A stretch of 64,000 bases of DNA from Timema cristinae (taxonomy: Eukaryota; Arthropoda; Insecta; Phasmatodea; Timematidae), in contig JBCFYV010003508.1 in NCBI GenBank assembly GCA_039000515.1, forward strand, positions 46,275,265 to 46,339,264. The letters run 5' to 3'. A program made the translations under genes and the position numbers. Below are positions 24,901-31,719 of this stretch, piece by piece (position 1 is the stretch's first letter; every line of letters begins with the position of its first letter). The notes under the pieces were generated by a model. It was given only the letters and a program-made list of their open reading frames with translations. It ran no database searches and was not told where the DNA came from.

Positions 24901-27900
24901 GTCCATTCCTTTTGTCAGTGAACTTAGACCTCCAATGCACCCTGTCCTCTGTCTCCTCCTTCAGCTCCCAGAATGTCCTTATTTCCTTCAAGTCATCCAA
25001 TATTTGAATCCTCCTCCTTCCTAAGCTCCTCTTTCCCTCAACCTTTCCTCCTATGACGTCGTACAGAAGACAGTTCCTCCTAAGGATGTGTCTGATCCAG
25101 TTTGCTTTGTACCGAAGAATCACATCCAAAATGGTTCTCTTCTCACCACTTTTCTCAGGACTTGTTCATTTGTCCCCCTGATCTTCTCACCACTCTTCTC
25201 AGGACTTGTTCATTTGTCCCCCTGTCTGTCCTCCTGATCTTCTCACCCACTCTTCTTAGTACTTGTTCATTTGTCCCCCTGTCTGTCCACCTGATCTTCT
25301 CACCCACTCTTCTTAGTACTTGTTCATTTGTCCCCCTGTCTGTCCACTTGATCTTCTCACCCACTCTTCTTAGTACTTGTTCATTTGTCCCCCTGTCTGT
25401 CCACCTGATCTACTCACCCACTCTTCTCAGGACTTGTTCATTTGTCCCCCTGTCTGTCCTCCTGATCTACTCACCCACTCTTCTCAGGACTTGTTCATTT
25501 GTCCCCCTGTCTGTCCACCTGATCTTCTCACCCACTCTTCTTAGTACTTGTTCATTTGTCCCCCTGTCTGTCCACTTGATCTTCTCACCCACTCTTCTTA
25601 GTACTTGTTCATTTGTCCCCCTGTCTGTCCACCTGATCTACTCACCCACTCTTCTTAGTACTTGTTCATTTGTCCCCCTGTCTGTCCTCCTGATCTTCTC
25701 ACCCACTCTTCTTAGTACTTGTTCATTTGTCCCCCTGTCTGTCCACCTGATCTACTCACCCACTCTTCTTAGTACTTGTTCATTTGTCCCCCTGTCTGTC
25801 CACCTGATCTTCTCACCCACTCTTCTTAGTACTTGTTCATTTGTCCCCCTGTCTGTCCACTTGATCTTCTCACCCACTCTTCTTAGTACTTGTTCATTTG
25901 TCCCCCTGTCTGTCCACCTGATCTACTCACCCACTCTTCTCAGGACTTGTTCATTTGTCCCCCTGTCTGTCCTCCTGATCTTCTCACCCACTCTTCTTAG
26001 TACTTGTTCATTTGTCCCCTGTCTGTCCTCCTGATCTTCTCACCCACTCTTCTTAGGACTTGTTCATTTGTCCACCTGTCTGTCCACTTGATCTTCTCAC
26101 CCACTCTTCTCAGGACTTGTTCATTTGTCCCCTGTCTGTCCACCTGATCTTCTCACCACTCTTCTCAGGACTTGTTCATTTGTCCCCCTGTCTGTCCACC
26201 TGATCTTCTTCAGCAACACATTTCAAAACTCTCCAAGTATTTACTTTCCATCTTCCTGAGAGTACAAGTTTTTGCTCCATGCTCCAAATATAGCATTTCA
26301 CTAGAAATTTGTAATATAATCTCTAAAAAAGAGGTCAATTTTTAAATTAAAGCCAATGGAAAAAAAAACTATATTTACATACAACTTGCTTTAAAGCTTT
26401 GTATTTCCCTGAAGTATTTTGCTAAATCACAGGAATGTATGCTTTCACTTCAGAAGTAACATAAACGTCAGCTCATTTATTCTCACCTTAATTAACACGA
26501 GGGAGGCGGATGTTTGTTTGTTTGTTTGTTTGATACTCTGATGGGTGTGTTATTACAGATACACAAAAGTTGTGTTTTTTAATTAACTATTTTGAAATAT
26601 GTTGTGGCATTTTTTTAAAAGTTAAATGCATCATAAATACTAATTGTTTTATTTCAGGGCAATCCTAACACCTTTTGGACAAAGGCACTCGCTCACCTGA
26701 ACAATTGTTCCACTGTTGTTCTCTGGTTCATTCTTATGATACTCACGAATGCCAACTTTACAGATTATATTTTATTTTATTTTATTTTAGAAAGCTGAAG
26801 CAGAGTTTGCGTATGAGCTTCAGGCAGCCAAGACAAAACAGCGCATTAAGGAAGAACAAATGCAGATCTTAGTGGTGGAGCGCACACAGGAGATTCTAGT
26901 GCAAGACCAAGAGATCCAGCGCAAAGAGAGAGAACTGGAGGCTACTGTCCGCAGGCCTGCAGAGGCTGAGAAATTCAGGTGGAAACAAATATCTTTTAGC
27001 TCCGCGTTTTACTACCCAATTTGTGTTTTACGCCAATGTACTAATTATATTAATTACACTAATGCATTGGGTATTAGGAAGGTCGAGTTTAGAGTAAGTG
27101 TGTCTGAGTTTGTGTGGAGGGAGAGGGGAAAACCATTCAGGATGAACCAAACTCGAGTACATCCGACTGGGATTCGAGGTATTCAAGACTCTTGCGAGAG
27201 TGACGCGTTAGACCATGCGACCACCGAAGCAGGTCAGATGTTGAGTGTTCAAGTGTCTAGGGGCTTTTTATGCCACATTGACAAACCCTGGTGGTGTGAA
27301 AAACAACTAACATAGGGCAGTAAAGATGTATCAAATGGTTATACTACAGTTAAAAACCAAGCTTGCTCCCTAATATTTGAAATGTATATCATTAGAAACA
27401 TTAAAACTGCATCTAAAATTACAAATTTTTGCCACTTACATTGTTCGATGCCAGGTTATTGAACGTTTATTAATTGGTGATTGAAATCCTATGTTAAACA
27501 TAACAAGTTTACAGGTTTGCATTAAAATTACAACTGATCCACAAATAAAAATTTCTGATTGAAGTGTTTGGTTTCACGTGCAAGCAAGCACTGTCTTGAC
27601 TCGAACTCGGTTAGTTAGTGACCGAACAAAAGTGAAAATTAATAATAGTTGAACCGTGGTCACGCCCGCGTGGAAGCCAGAGAGCAAGACCACGTGACCC
27701 GCCCCCTAGCGCCACGCACGGTGGGCTCAGTAGAGGATGACGTCGTGCCCCACAGTCTCACACGCTATAGAGGTGAAGGAGCATCCCCCGCTATTGTCCA
27801 ATCAATCAATATTGCATGTCCCAGGCTTGAAAAGCTTGCAGAGGCCAACGGAAACAGGGTGATCCTAGAGGCGGAAGCTGAGGCCGAGTCTCTTCGTGTC

Positions 27901-29440
27901 CGAGGAGAAGCAGAGGCGTTTGCTATTGAAGCCAAAGCTCGAGCTGAAGCGGAACAGATGATCAAAAAGGCAGAGGCTTGGAAGGAATATAAGGACGCAG
28001 CCATGATAGACATGCTTCTTGATACTTTACCAAAAGTAAGTTTATAACATTCTCTTAAAATAGATAATTAAGAAGGAATTTAGGATAAATCATTATAAAT
28101 TATCGTGAATTGAAATTTAATGTGCCCAAATTAGCTTTTTGGTCTTAAAAAACTAAGTAGAATACACATTATTTAATATTTACACAGATATACACAAAAC
28201 AATATTCAATTAAGTGAAAAATGATAACATGGAGCTGGGAATCAAATCCACGACCTTTTCTCGCCGATGCTCTGCCACTGAACCATCCTGGATCGTCTCG
28301 TATCCAGGGACATCTATCACTAGTTGTACCTTCTTCTAAATATTTATAGCAAAATATCTCAAAACGTTAAAAGGGGTTTTCCTGAGTACATCTGTCCCTT
28401 CTTGAGCAGAAGAGAGTAAAACACAGACTGGGCTATAACAACATGGCTATAGGTTGAGTTACTGTTGTTGCCCGTTTCTTGATTGTGTTTCAAGTTATTT
28501 TCAGACATGTAGTATTTTGTGGAGCAAGTAATTCAATCGCACTGAACCTGGAAAACGTAACATTCCAGATTGCCGCTGAGGTGGCCGCCCCTCTGTCCCA
28601 GGCAAAGAAGATAACCATGGTATCTAGTGGACAGGGTGAAGTGGGTGCATCCAAACTGACCGGGGAAGTCCTGTCGATCATGATCAAGGTGCCGGAGGTG
28701 GTCAAGAGTCTCACAGGAGTGGACCTGGTCAAGGTCAGCATTATGTTAGGTTACTTTACATCCATTAATGTTTCCAGCCTGGGTCAGTTTTTTATTCAAG
28801 CCATATATTTTACACTACCGGCTTGCTAGGCCTGTCCTAGCTTCATACGCCTTATAATATAACTTAGGAGTAGGACAGGCACAACATCCAGCCCCCGGCC
28901 GTTAATTTTTCAATGTGAACGGGTAAAACCATATTTCAACAATTATATATTTTTCGGCCATGCCAATAATTGAACCCAGGACCCTTAGTTCAGTAGACAG
29001 ACACACTACCGACTTATCTAAGTTGTTGGATAAGGAGTGTGTGAATTAAATTCAAAGCGAAGTCAAATCAATAATATGAGATATATTCCCAAAGACAAAT
29101 TGAAGTTCGAATATTTAAAAAAAAGCAGGATAAAAGTACTATACTTTGCATTACTATGTAAATTTATATATTAAATATAATTTACAAAATGTGATATTTC
29201 ATTGACAAATTATTTTTAAATCAACTTAAAAGGGACTTTTATTTTATAAAAGTAAAATTGTTTGGTTATTTTTGAAGTATATTTATATTTTCGCATCGTT
29301 GTTTATTTTCTAACAAACAATGTATCATAGGTAAATTTTGCTAAAAAATAATTGCTTTTGTATTTTTGTGATGTATTTATTTTTAGAGGCCTCCATTTAA
29401 AAGTTGTTTTTCTTATTTTCAGTCCATCCACGCCGCATGA
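5472..29440 (+). CDS. Flo1: Flotillin-1 (whole gene, 11 constitutive coding exons)
   Basis: Flotillin-1 is an SPFH/prohibitin-domain scaffold that coats the cytosolic face of plasma and endosomal membrane microdomains, usually as hetero-oligomers with flotillin-2. The spliced exons give 426 codons plus stop, the usual insect length, with no frameshift. The N-terminus [18 protein letters not shown] and the PHB core (residues about 1-180; [65 protein letters not shown]) are followed by the coiled-coil flotillin domain (about 180-365) with repeated EAEA/EAKA motifs and a C-terminal segment with [16 protein letters not shown], ending SIHAA. All introns are GT-AG. Residue 37 is Asn where human FLOT1 carries the palmitoylated Cys34. 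Introns hold SINEs, a 41-bp satellite and a LINE. The start is set by the flotillin N-terminus and an A at -3. Confidence 0.96.
5990..6230 (-). mobile_element. SINE family A copy in flotillin intron 1
   Basis: Minus-strand copy of the main tRNA-derived SINE: head GGTGGTCGTATGGTCTAAGG, B-box GAGGTTCGAATCTCGGTCGG, body with TTTTTTCACTCTCCCTCCAC and a degraded shared tail (GAACAGGTAGTAAGGCACGG). Diverged, no clear target duplication. Confidence 0.8.
6819..7104 (+). mobile_element. SINE family A, full length with 12-bp target duplication
   Basis: Element 6831-7092 has tRNA head GCCTCGGTGGCGTAGTTGGC, B-box GAGGTTCGAATCTCGG, body, tail GCGTATAACCCGAACGGGTA and an ATT repeat. The flanks TACTAATTATGT at 6819-6830 and 7093-7104 are identical, a perfect target-site duplication. 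The right copy lies only 31 bp before the first base of flotillin exon 2 and contains a branchpoint-like TACTAAT. Confidence 0.93.
7136..7211 (+). CDS. Flo1: Flotillin-1 exon 2
   Basis: Acceptor TTTCTTTTTCAG ends at 7135, donor GTAATA at 7212. Encodes [20 protein letters not shown] and on to the first two bases of Arg43. Confidence 0.95.
7498..7542. repeat. (CT)n microsatellite
   Basis: A run of CT dinucleotides within a pyrimidine-rich part of flotillin intron 2. The surrounding 7213-7780 sequence has minus-strand frames that look vaguely LINE-like ([12 protein letters not shown]), but too weakly to call. Confidence 0.85.
7945..8210 (-). mobile_element. SINE family B copy
   Basis: On the minus strand: tRNA-like head CCGACACCTTAGCTAAGTCA, a box GTGTGTCTGCCTACTGAGCT, B-box GGGTTCGATTCCAGGCATGG, a body containing GTGCCTGTACTAGTC, and the tail GACCACAGGCTGGAAACAGT followed by AATGGATGTAAAGT. 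Two other copies lie at 28740-29035 and 44470-44650. The tail matches the 3' end of LINE family L. Confidence 0.85.
8471..8561 (+). CDS. Flo1: Flotillin-1 exon 3
   Basis: Acceptor CTATTTCTAG ends at 8470, donor GTATGT at 8562. Encodes [20 protein letters not shown] and [10 protein letters not shown], a core strand block of the PHB domain. Confidence 0.96.
9594..9737 (+). CDS. Flo1: Flotillin-1 exon 4
   Basis: Acceptor TTGAATGTAG ends at 9593, donor GTAATT at 9738. 48 codons, [20 protein letters not shown] through [13 protein letters not shown]. Confidence 0.96.
10125..10290 (-). mobile_element. LINE family L 3' end, minus strand
   Basis: The minus strand reads GGAGGCCAAGAAAGAGATGG, then GATAACAGAAAGTGTT, and ends in ACAAGTTGGAAACAGTTG, matching the copy at 16130-16300. 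It stops about 45 bp before flotillin exon 5, so its pyrimidine-rich plus strand lies close to that exon's acceptor. Confidence 0.7.
10336..10455 (+). CDS. Flo1: Flotillin-1 exon 5
   Basis: Acceptor TTTATTTAG ends at 10335, donor GTAAGA at 10456. 40 codons, [20 protein letters not shown] to [12 protein letters not shown], ending in phase 0. Confidence 0.96.
10456..12310. other. Flotillin intron 5, first part
   Basis: No gene or recognisable mobile element. There is a C-rich patch at about 11273-11300 and a T-run at about 11432-11449. Confidence 0.4.
12311..12560 (+). mobile_element. SINE family A copy, diverged
   Basis: Head TTTGGTGGCCGCATGGTCTA, B-box GAGGTTTGAATCTCATTTGG, body AATGGTTTTCCACTCTTG, tail AACCAGAATGGGTAGTAAGC and an A-run. 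Confidence 0.8.
12957..13230 (+). mobile_element. SINE family A, full length with 11-bp target duplication
   Basis: Element 12968-13219 has head GCCTCGGTGGCGTAGTTGGC and tail GCGTATAACCCGAACGGGTA plus an A-run. It is flanked by identical ACATTGTGTCA at 12957-12967 and 13220-13230. Close to the copy at 6819-7104, so probably young. Confidence 0.93.
13310..14335. repeat. Two diverged ~480-bp units of an unclassified interspersed repeat
   Basis: Units of about 13320-13760 and 13790-14330 share the same order of landmarks: ATCTCAAATAGTT with GGAGATAT, TTTAATCAAAATTGTTA, ATTTTGAGAAAAT, CCTTAATTTTA-type text, ACAGACAGACAG, and a closing CACAATACTTTTACC or CTCAATACTTTCTCTACC. No coding frame and no terminal repeats seen. 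Confidence 0.6.
14885..15260. mobile_element. Two degraded SINE family A fragments
   Basis: At about 14920-15085 on the minus strand there is a B-box-like AGGGTTCGAATCCCAGTATG with a degenerate body. At about 15115-15260 on the plus strand there is GGTGGTCACATAATCTACGG, TCGGCTGGGCGCATTAGG and TGTGGTTTTCCCAATCCCTC. Both are old and lack tails. Confidence 0.5.
15381..15410 (+). CDS. Flo1: Candidate 30-nt cassette exon of flotillin-1
   Basis: Within the 12.8-kb intron between exons 5 and 6, acceptor CTTACCTGTGTTTCAG ends at 15380 and a consensus donor GTGAGT starts at 15411. The 30 nt between them begin and end in phase 0, matching the phase of exon 5 end and exon 6 start. They encode [10 protein letters not shown], which would follow the acidic DIRDEE and precede GYLKSLG at the edge of the PHB domain. 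Conventional flotillin-1 lacks this insert, so it would be an alternatively spliced microexon giving 436 residues. Splice sites and phase are seen directly; use is inferred. Confidence 0.6.
15606..15963 (+). mobile_element. SINE family C, full length with 11-bp target duplication
   Basis: Head GGTGACCTGGCGGTCTAGGG, B-box CGGGGTTCAATCCTCGGTCC, body CACCTCTGACAAGACGTG and CCTCCACCGTGGTTCGGA, tail GCGTATAACCCGAACGGGTA and an (AAT)n tract. Flanked by TAAATAATCTC at 15606-15616 and 15953-15963. Different head and body from family A, but the same tail. Confidence 0.92.
16130..16300 (+). mobile_element. LINE family L 3' end
   Basis: GGGAGGCCAAGAAAGAGATG, GAGGAGCAGATAACAGAAAG, then the terminal CCACAGGCTGGGAACAGT and TGATGATGA tail. 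5'-truncated. Confidence 0.75.
16301..17217. other. Intronic sequence, nothing recognised
   Basis: Part of flotillin intron 5. A 114-codon minus-strand open frame near 16415-16759 has no recognisable domain. Confidence 0.4.
17218..19270. repeat. 41-bp satellite-like array, about 50 copies
   Basis: The unit contains GTCTTAGTACATCTTACTAG and CTCGCAAGCTAACCGGCAAG and repeats every 41 bp with no change of register for about 2,050 bp. Copies differ at only a few sites: CTAG/TTAG, AGCTCG/AGATCG, GCAAGT/GCGAGT. Each unit carries the inverted pair TAGCT-CGCA-AGCTA; the TTAG variant lengthens the stem by one pair. AGATCG units occur only in the second half, and runs of variant order recur there, pointing to block duplication. 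It is intronic, with no coding potential. Confidence 0.97.
19271..19425. repeat. Direct duplication of a ~70-bp segment
   Basis: CTTTCCACATAGTATCAAAA, CACAGG(A)CGCTAAA-type text and CTGATTGGCTGGCTGTTC occur twice in tandem at about 19288-19342 and 19368-19420. The block adjoins the end of the 41-bp array. Confidence 0.8.
19426..20160. other. Intronic AT-rich sequence, nothing recognised
   Basis: No coding frame, tRNA-like box or repeat was recognised. Confidence 0.4.
20165..20650. repeat. Element with imperfect ~70-bp modules
   Basis: Four or five imperfect modules follow the pattern GAGGACCACTCAAAATAG, TCTAGAGGTATCCAATTTTC, A-rich spacer. The right end, TTCCGCCGCCACTAA, resembles a DNA-transposon terminus read outward. 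Similar modules occur at about 37390-37510 and 62205-62360. Class unknown. Confidence 0.5.
20651..21569. other. Intronic AT-rich sequence, nothing recognised
   Basis: No coding exon or mobile element recognised. A short TG repeat lies near 21072-21084. Confidence 0.4.
21570..21875 (+). mobile_element. tRNA-derived SINE family F, full-length-like
   Basis: Head TCTTAGGATAAAGTGCTCGC with B-box TGTGGGTTCTAACCCAGCTG, then a body containing GTCGATTGTGGCGTATAAAA, GAAAATACCTTTCCTGACAA and GGTAGGCTCTTTTGCTCTCA, ending in an A-rich tail. The body matches the minus-strand copy at 39585-39740. Confidence 0.75.
22328..22600 (+). mobile_element. SINE family A copy
   Basis: Head GCTTTGGTGGCCACGTGGTC, B-box GGGTTCGAATCTCGGTCGGG, body AATGGTTTTCCATCCTCCCT, tail GGGTAACCTGAACAGGTAGT and an A-run. 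Confidence 0.85.
22629..23128. mobile_element. MITE with terminal inverted repeats, TAA flanks
   Basis: Left end GGGGCAATACATGTATTACG starting at about 22632, and the reverse complement of the right end GGGGGTCATACTTGTATTAC ending at about 23123, form imperfect terminal inverted repeats of about 27 bp. TAA flanks both ends, consistent with a 3-bp target duplication of the PIF/Harbinger type. No transposase frame. Interior CT-rich patches at 22680-22740 and 23040-23095 also roughly mirror each other. Confidence 0.6.
23301..23431 (+). CDS. Flo1: Flotillin-1 exon 6
   Basis: Acceptor TTTTCTGTATAAAG ends at 23300, donor GTATTA at 23432. Encodes [20 protein letters not shown] through AEEERMAS and two bases of Arg; start of the flotillin coiled-coil region. 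Confidence 0.95.
24556..24640 (+). CDS. Flo1: Flotillin-1 exon 7
   Basis: Acceptor TTTTCTGACAG ends at 24555, donor GTATGT at 24641. Encodes [20 protein letters not shown] then YDVEVQTK. Confidence 0.96.
24838..26290 (-). pseudogene. LINE family R 3' fragment carrying a 57-bp minisatellite
   Basis: In flotillin intron 7, the minus strand reads a LINE ORF2 C-terminus at about 25129-24872 ([40 protein letters not shown]), next to an ATT tract at 24838-24885. Upstream on that strand, about 26215-25138 is a tandem array of about 19 copies of 57 bp, each encoding 19 residues of the type [19 protein letters not shown]. Beyond it, about 26290-26220 reads FEMCC-type ORF2 sequence. The minisatellite is therefore an in-frame expansion of one ORF2 segment. 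Same family as 3250-4560. Confidence 0.85.
25138..26215 (-). repeat. 57-bp tandem repeat, about 19 copies, LINE-derived
   Basis: Plus-strand units read GTCCCCCTGTCTGTCCACCT, GATCTTCTCACCCACTCTTC, TTAGTACTTGTTCATTT. Variants include CACCT/CTCCT/CACTT and TTAGTA/TCAGGA. 57 is a multiple of three, so both strands stay open and give long artefactual frames. Confidence 0.95.
26791..26978 (+). CDS. Flo1: Flotillin-1 exon 8
   Basis: Acceptor TTTATTTTATTTTAG ends at 26790, donor GTGGAA at 26979 (non-optimal). Encodes [20 protein letters not shown] through RRPAEAEKF and two bases of Arg; central coiled coil. Confidence 0.95.
27003..27231 (-). mobile_element. SINE family A copy in flotillin intron 8
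   Basis: Minus-strand copy with head GCTTCGGTGGTCGCATGGTC, CTCTCGCAAGAGTC segment, body GGTTTTCCCCTCTCCCTCCA and degraded tail. It starts only 24 bp after the exon 8 donor, and the exon frame runs open into it for over 300 nt. Confidence 0.85.
27650..27810 (+). promoter_or_regulatory. CpG-rich promoter-like patch before flotillin exon 9
   Basis: About a dozen CpGs fall within roughly 115 bp of an otherwise AT-rich, CpG-poor intron. Motifs seen: E-box CCACGTGACC at 27690-27699, GC-box-like CCCGCCCCC next to it, CRE-like TGACGTCG at 27738-27745 and CCAAT at 27798-27802. An open frame from an ATG at 27649 runs through this patch in phase into exon 9. This could drive a 5'-truncated flotillin transcript or be an enhancer; activity is inferred from motif content only. 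Confidence 0.4.
27825..28035 (+). CDS. Flo1: Flotillin-1 exon 9
   Basis: Acceptor GCATGTCCCAG ends at 27824, donor GTAAGT at 28036. Encodes [20 protein letters not shown] through [13 protein letters not shown], the EA-rich coiled coil. Confidence 0.96.
28190..28300 (-). mobile_element. Small tRNA-like SINE (family E)
   Basis: Minus strand: ATCCAGGATGGTTCAGTGGC, AGAGCATCGGCGAG, B-box GTGGATTTGATTCCCAGCTC, then ATGTTATCATTTTTCAC. The downstream text matches that after the tRNA-like head at 4711-4830, linking both as one short SINE family. Confidence 0.6.
28375..28445 (-). repeat. Core segment shared with foldback at 29.8 kb
   Basis: The minus strand reads ATAGCCATGTTGTTATAGCC, CAGTCTGTGTTTTACTCTC and GGGACAGATGTACTCAGGAA, nearly the same as the loop of the foldback element at 29794-30003. 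It is a separate solo copy of that core. Confidence 0.7.
28569..28733 (+). CDS. Flo1: Flotillin-1 exon 10
   Basis: Acceptor AACATTCCAG ends at 28568, donor GTCAGC at 28734. 55 codons, [20 protein letters not shown] to SLTGVDLVK. Confidence 0.96.
28740..29035 (-). mobile_element. SINE family B copy
   Basis: Minus-strand head TTAGATAAGTCGGTAGTGTG, TCTGTCTACTGAACTAAGGG, B-box GGGTTCAATTATTGGCATGG, body with GTTGTGCCTGTCCTACTCC, and tail CCCAGGCTGGAAACATTAAT followed by GGATGTAAAGTAA. It lies 6 bp after the exon 10 donor. Confidence 0.85.
29423..29440 (+). CDS. Flo1: Flotillin-1 exon 11 (terminal coding)
   Basis: Acceptor TTCTTATTTTCAG ends at 29422. Encodes SIHAA and TGA at 29438-29440. Short terminal coding exon opening the 3' UTR. 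Confidence 0.9.
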   Translation, partial: SIHAA

Positions 29441-29793
29441 AGCTATTAAATACACCCCGCTATTCAAGAATCTTTTCTTGAAACTTTCGATGGAATCTTT
29501 GTACACATAAGTAATAATACTCTAGTTTTTTAAATTTAGTGTGTTGTAATGTGAAGAGCTCATTACTAATGCCCATATATTTTCTCTACACGGTATTTGT
29601 ATTGTAACTAAGAGGTTACACTGCAGTTAGGAAATGTTTTTAATTTTTAGCCTAGTCATTACTTTTTACAAGTAAATAGGGTTGTGTGAGACTTCATTTA
29701 TTGAGTTTCAAATTATATTTTTATCATGAATTTAAATCAAAGAGGAAAATTGGTGTCTAACGGCGATTTTAAATGAAACTTTGAAACAAAGAT

Positions 29794-30003
29794 AGAAGGG
29801 CAATGGCTCACATGCATACCTGAAAAACTTGAGGCCTCAAAAGCTCACAAACCTCTAGCCATGTTGTCATAGTCCAGTCTGTGTTTTATTCTCTCCTGCT
29901 CAAGCAGGGACTGATGTACCCAGGAAATTATATGATTATGTGTTTTTAATTGTCATCTTTAAGGCCTACAGTTTTCTAGTGAGTGTGTAAGCCTTGCCCT
30001 TCT
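29794..30003. repeat. Foldback element, diverged arms
   Basis: Left arm 29794-29836 (AGAAGGGCAATGGCTCACAT) pairs imperfectly with right arm 29962-30003 (ends GTAAGCCTTGCCCTTCT). The arms match those of the perfect foldback at 5003-5103. The loop holds the GCCATGTTGTCATAGTCCAG core also found alone at 28375-28445. Confidence 0.75.
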
Positions 30004-30207
30004 CCCCTCTTAGTAAGTCCCCAATTAACGATAGATTCTAAATTGGTTTTGACTGTTTCTGCAAAAGTTAAAAACTTTTGTAAGTCGAATGGTGCTCGGA
30101 TATAATTTTATCACTTTCAGTGTGTAAAATGATTTAGTCATTGTTCCTCCTCATTGTTAAAAGAGCTATTGATGAGTATGAGCCATTATTTAAATTAAAT
30201 TTTCTAT

Positions 30208-30260
30208 CTTACCATTAAGATAATTTCAAAATTATATGTTGAAATAATCTTAATGGTAAG
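30208..30260. repeat. Strong hairpin in 3' UTR region
   Basis: Arms 30208-30228 (CTTACCATTAAGATAATTTC A) and 30240-30260 pair over 21 positions with one mismatch around an 11-nt loop. Confidence 0.85.
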
Positions 30261-30639
30261 CGTTTGTTGAACTACCAACCAAAAAGATGTAATCATTGCC
30301 ACTATGTATGCAATGTGAGTAACTTATGTTACGCATTCTTTAACAAATACATACTCTTTAAGTGCTGAGCTACATATTTAATTTTATTTTTTTCAGGATA
30401 GATATGTATTTATTTCAATATGCAACATAGCGTAGTCAAAGTAATAAAAAGATCCATTATTCTTTTGCATGGGTGCTCAAAGGTTTTTTGTTGAGTTTTC
30501 GTGTAACTTGTATGGTTCAATATCACTGTTTTCATAGTAAAAATCTATGGCAACTTTTTTTTATATTAGTTTACAACATAAAAGTTATATTTGTTTAGCT
30601 ATTAATTACATTATTAAATAAAAACTCTATCGCGTCAGG

Positions 30640-30945
30640 ATGTAACTAAGCCATATTGATTGAGCGGTCACCATCCACTGTCAAAGATGGTATCAACCTC
30701 TGCGTTTATAAAGTGTAATGAGGACAGCACAACTAACCTTTCAGCCGTTAGTCTCAGTTTTATAGACCATAGCCGCTATAATTTCATTCGCATAGATCCT
30801 CATTATGTCCTCACGAGGCTGAGTTAACCTCGTACCAGACCCATTTCTTTACAGAATATCTGGAAGGGTCGGGTATTGAACCCAGGATCTCTGGATCTGT
30901 ACCCGGAATTCTGGCCCCTGGACCAGAGGAGCTCAAATAACACAC
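30640..30945 (-). mobile_element. tRNA-derived SINE (family D)
   Basis: Minus-strand tRNA-like head with CTCTGGTCCAGGGGCCAGAA and B-box CTGGGTTCAATACCCGACCC, followed by a body with GTTAACTCAGCCTCGTGAGG and GCGGCTATGGTCTATAAAAC. Only copy in the window. Confidence 0.55.
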
Positions 30946-31700
30946 TGTATGACCTACCACAAATCAACTTTTATTTACCGTTTTTTTTTAAACTGATAGA
31001 CAACTCTTTATCTAACAAAATCCAATCTTTTATTTACCACAAATCAAGGTATCTATCGATATATTATAAATAATGTTACAAAGTTAATTAAAACAAATTA
31101 TTTCAAATTTAACATTTAAATGGTGTCTGGGCCCAGGCAATTAAATATATTTCCCTTCCCCAATTGTCCCTGTTGAAATGTTGAATACTCACACAATCCT
31201 AGTAGTAAAAAAACTCGCTTTAAGGCTGATTTCTTAAAACATAATAATAGCAAAGGATTTTATCTAGAAACTATTTTTATTTGGTCTAGTTTACCAAAGA
31301 ATGAAATTAGATCAGCATTTTTATATATATTATTTTCTTCTTCTCAAAGATCCCAATTTATTTTTTTTCAAATTATAAATTTAGAAATGATTGTTCATAA
31401 TAATTTTAAATATTTAAATTGTTTTTTCTCATTGAAAACTATTGTAGTTTTGTCTGCGATACTGTTAAAACATACATTTTATGTTATAGTGCCATTCCAA
31501 TGTAGGTTTTGATAATATACGACTCACAACTTTATGTGATGGTGTAAATTAACAGGGATAGTTCGAGGTTAGTGCAACTACCTGAGGGGGACTGGAGTAG
31601 AAATGTTTGAACAGAACATTAATAAAGACAAAAACCCTTTTTTCTTTTCACTGCCATATACAGTTTCTTCAGGTTCAGAGAGTAAATTGTTACTGTGGAT
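30946..31700. other. Intergenic, nothing recognised
   Basis: AT-rich with non-conserved short frames. Confidence 0.4.
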
Positions 31701-31719
31701 TCACATGTACGCTGTAAAA

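Larger units (their letters stand above)
29441..30470 (+). other. Flo1: Probable flotillin 3' UTR
   Basis: AT-rich sequence after the stop with no further coding potential. AATAAA at 30443-30448 is the first good polyadenylation signal in a suitable setting; ATTAAA variants closer to the stop could also serve. Two hairpin-forming repeats lie inside. Confidence 0.4.

Noticed and set aside
25102..26034. 310-codon plus-strand open frame rich in [11 protein letters not shown] repeats
   Set aside because: It is the antisense of a 57-bp LINE-derived tandem array; 57 is divisible by three, which keeps frames open on both strands.
27649..27824. 5' extension of flotillin exon 9 as normal coding sequence
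   Set aside because: Splicing at 27824 restores the conserved flotillin protein exactly; the extension is only considered as part of a possible alternative start.
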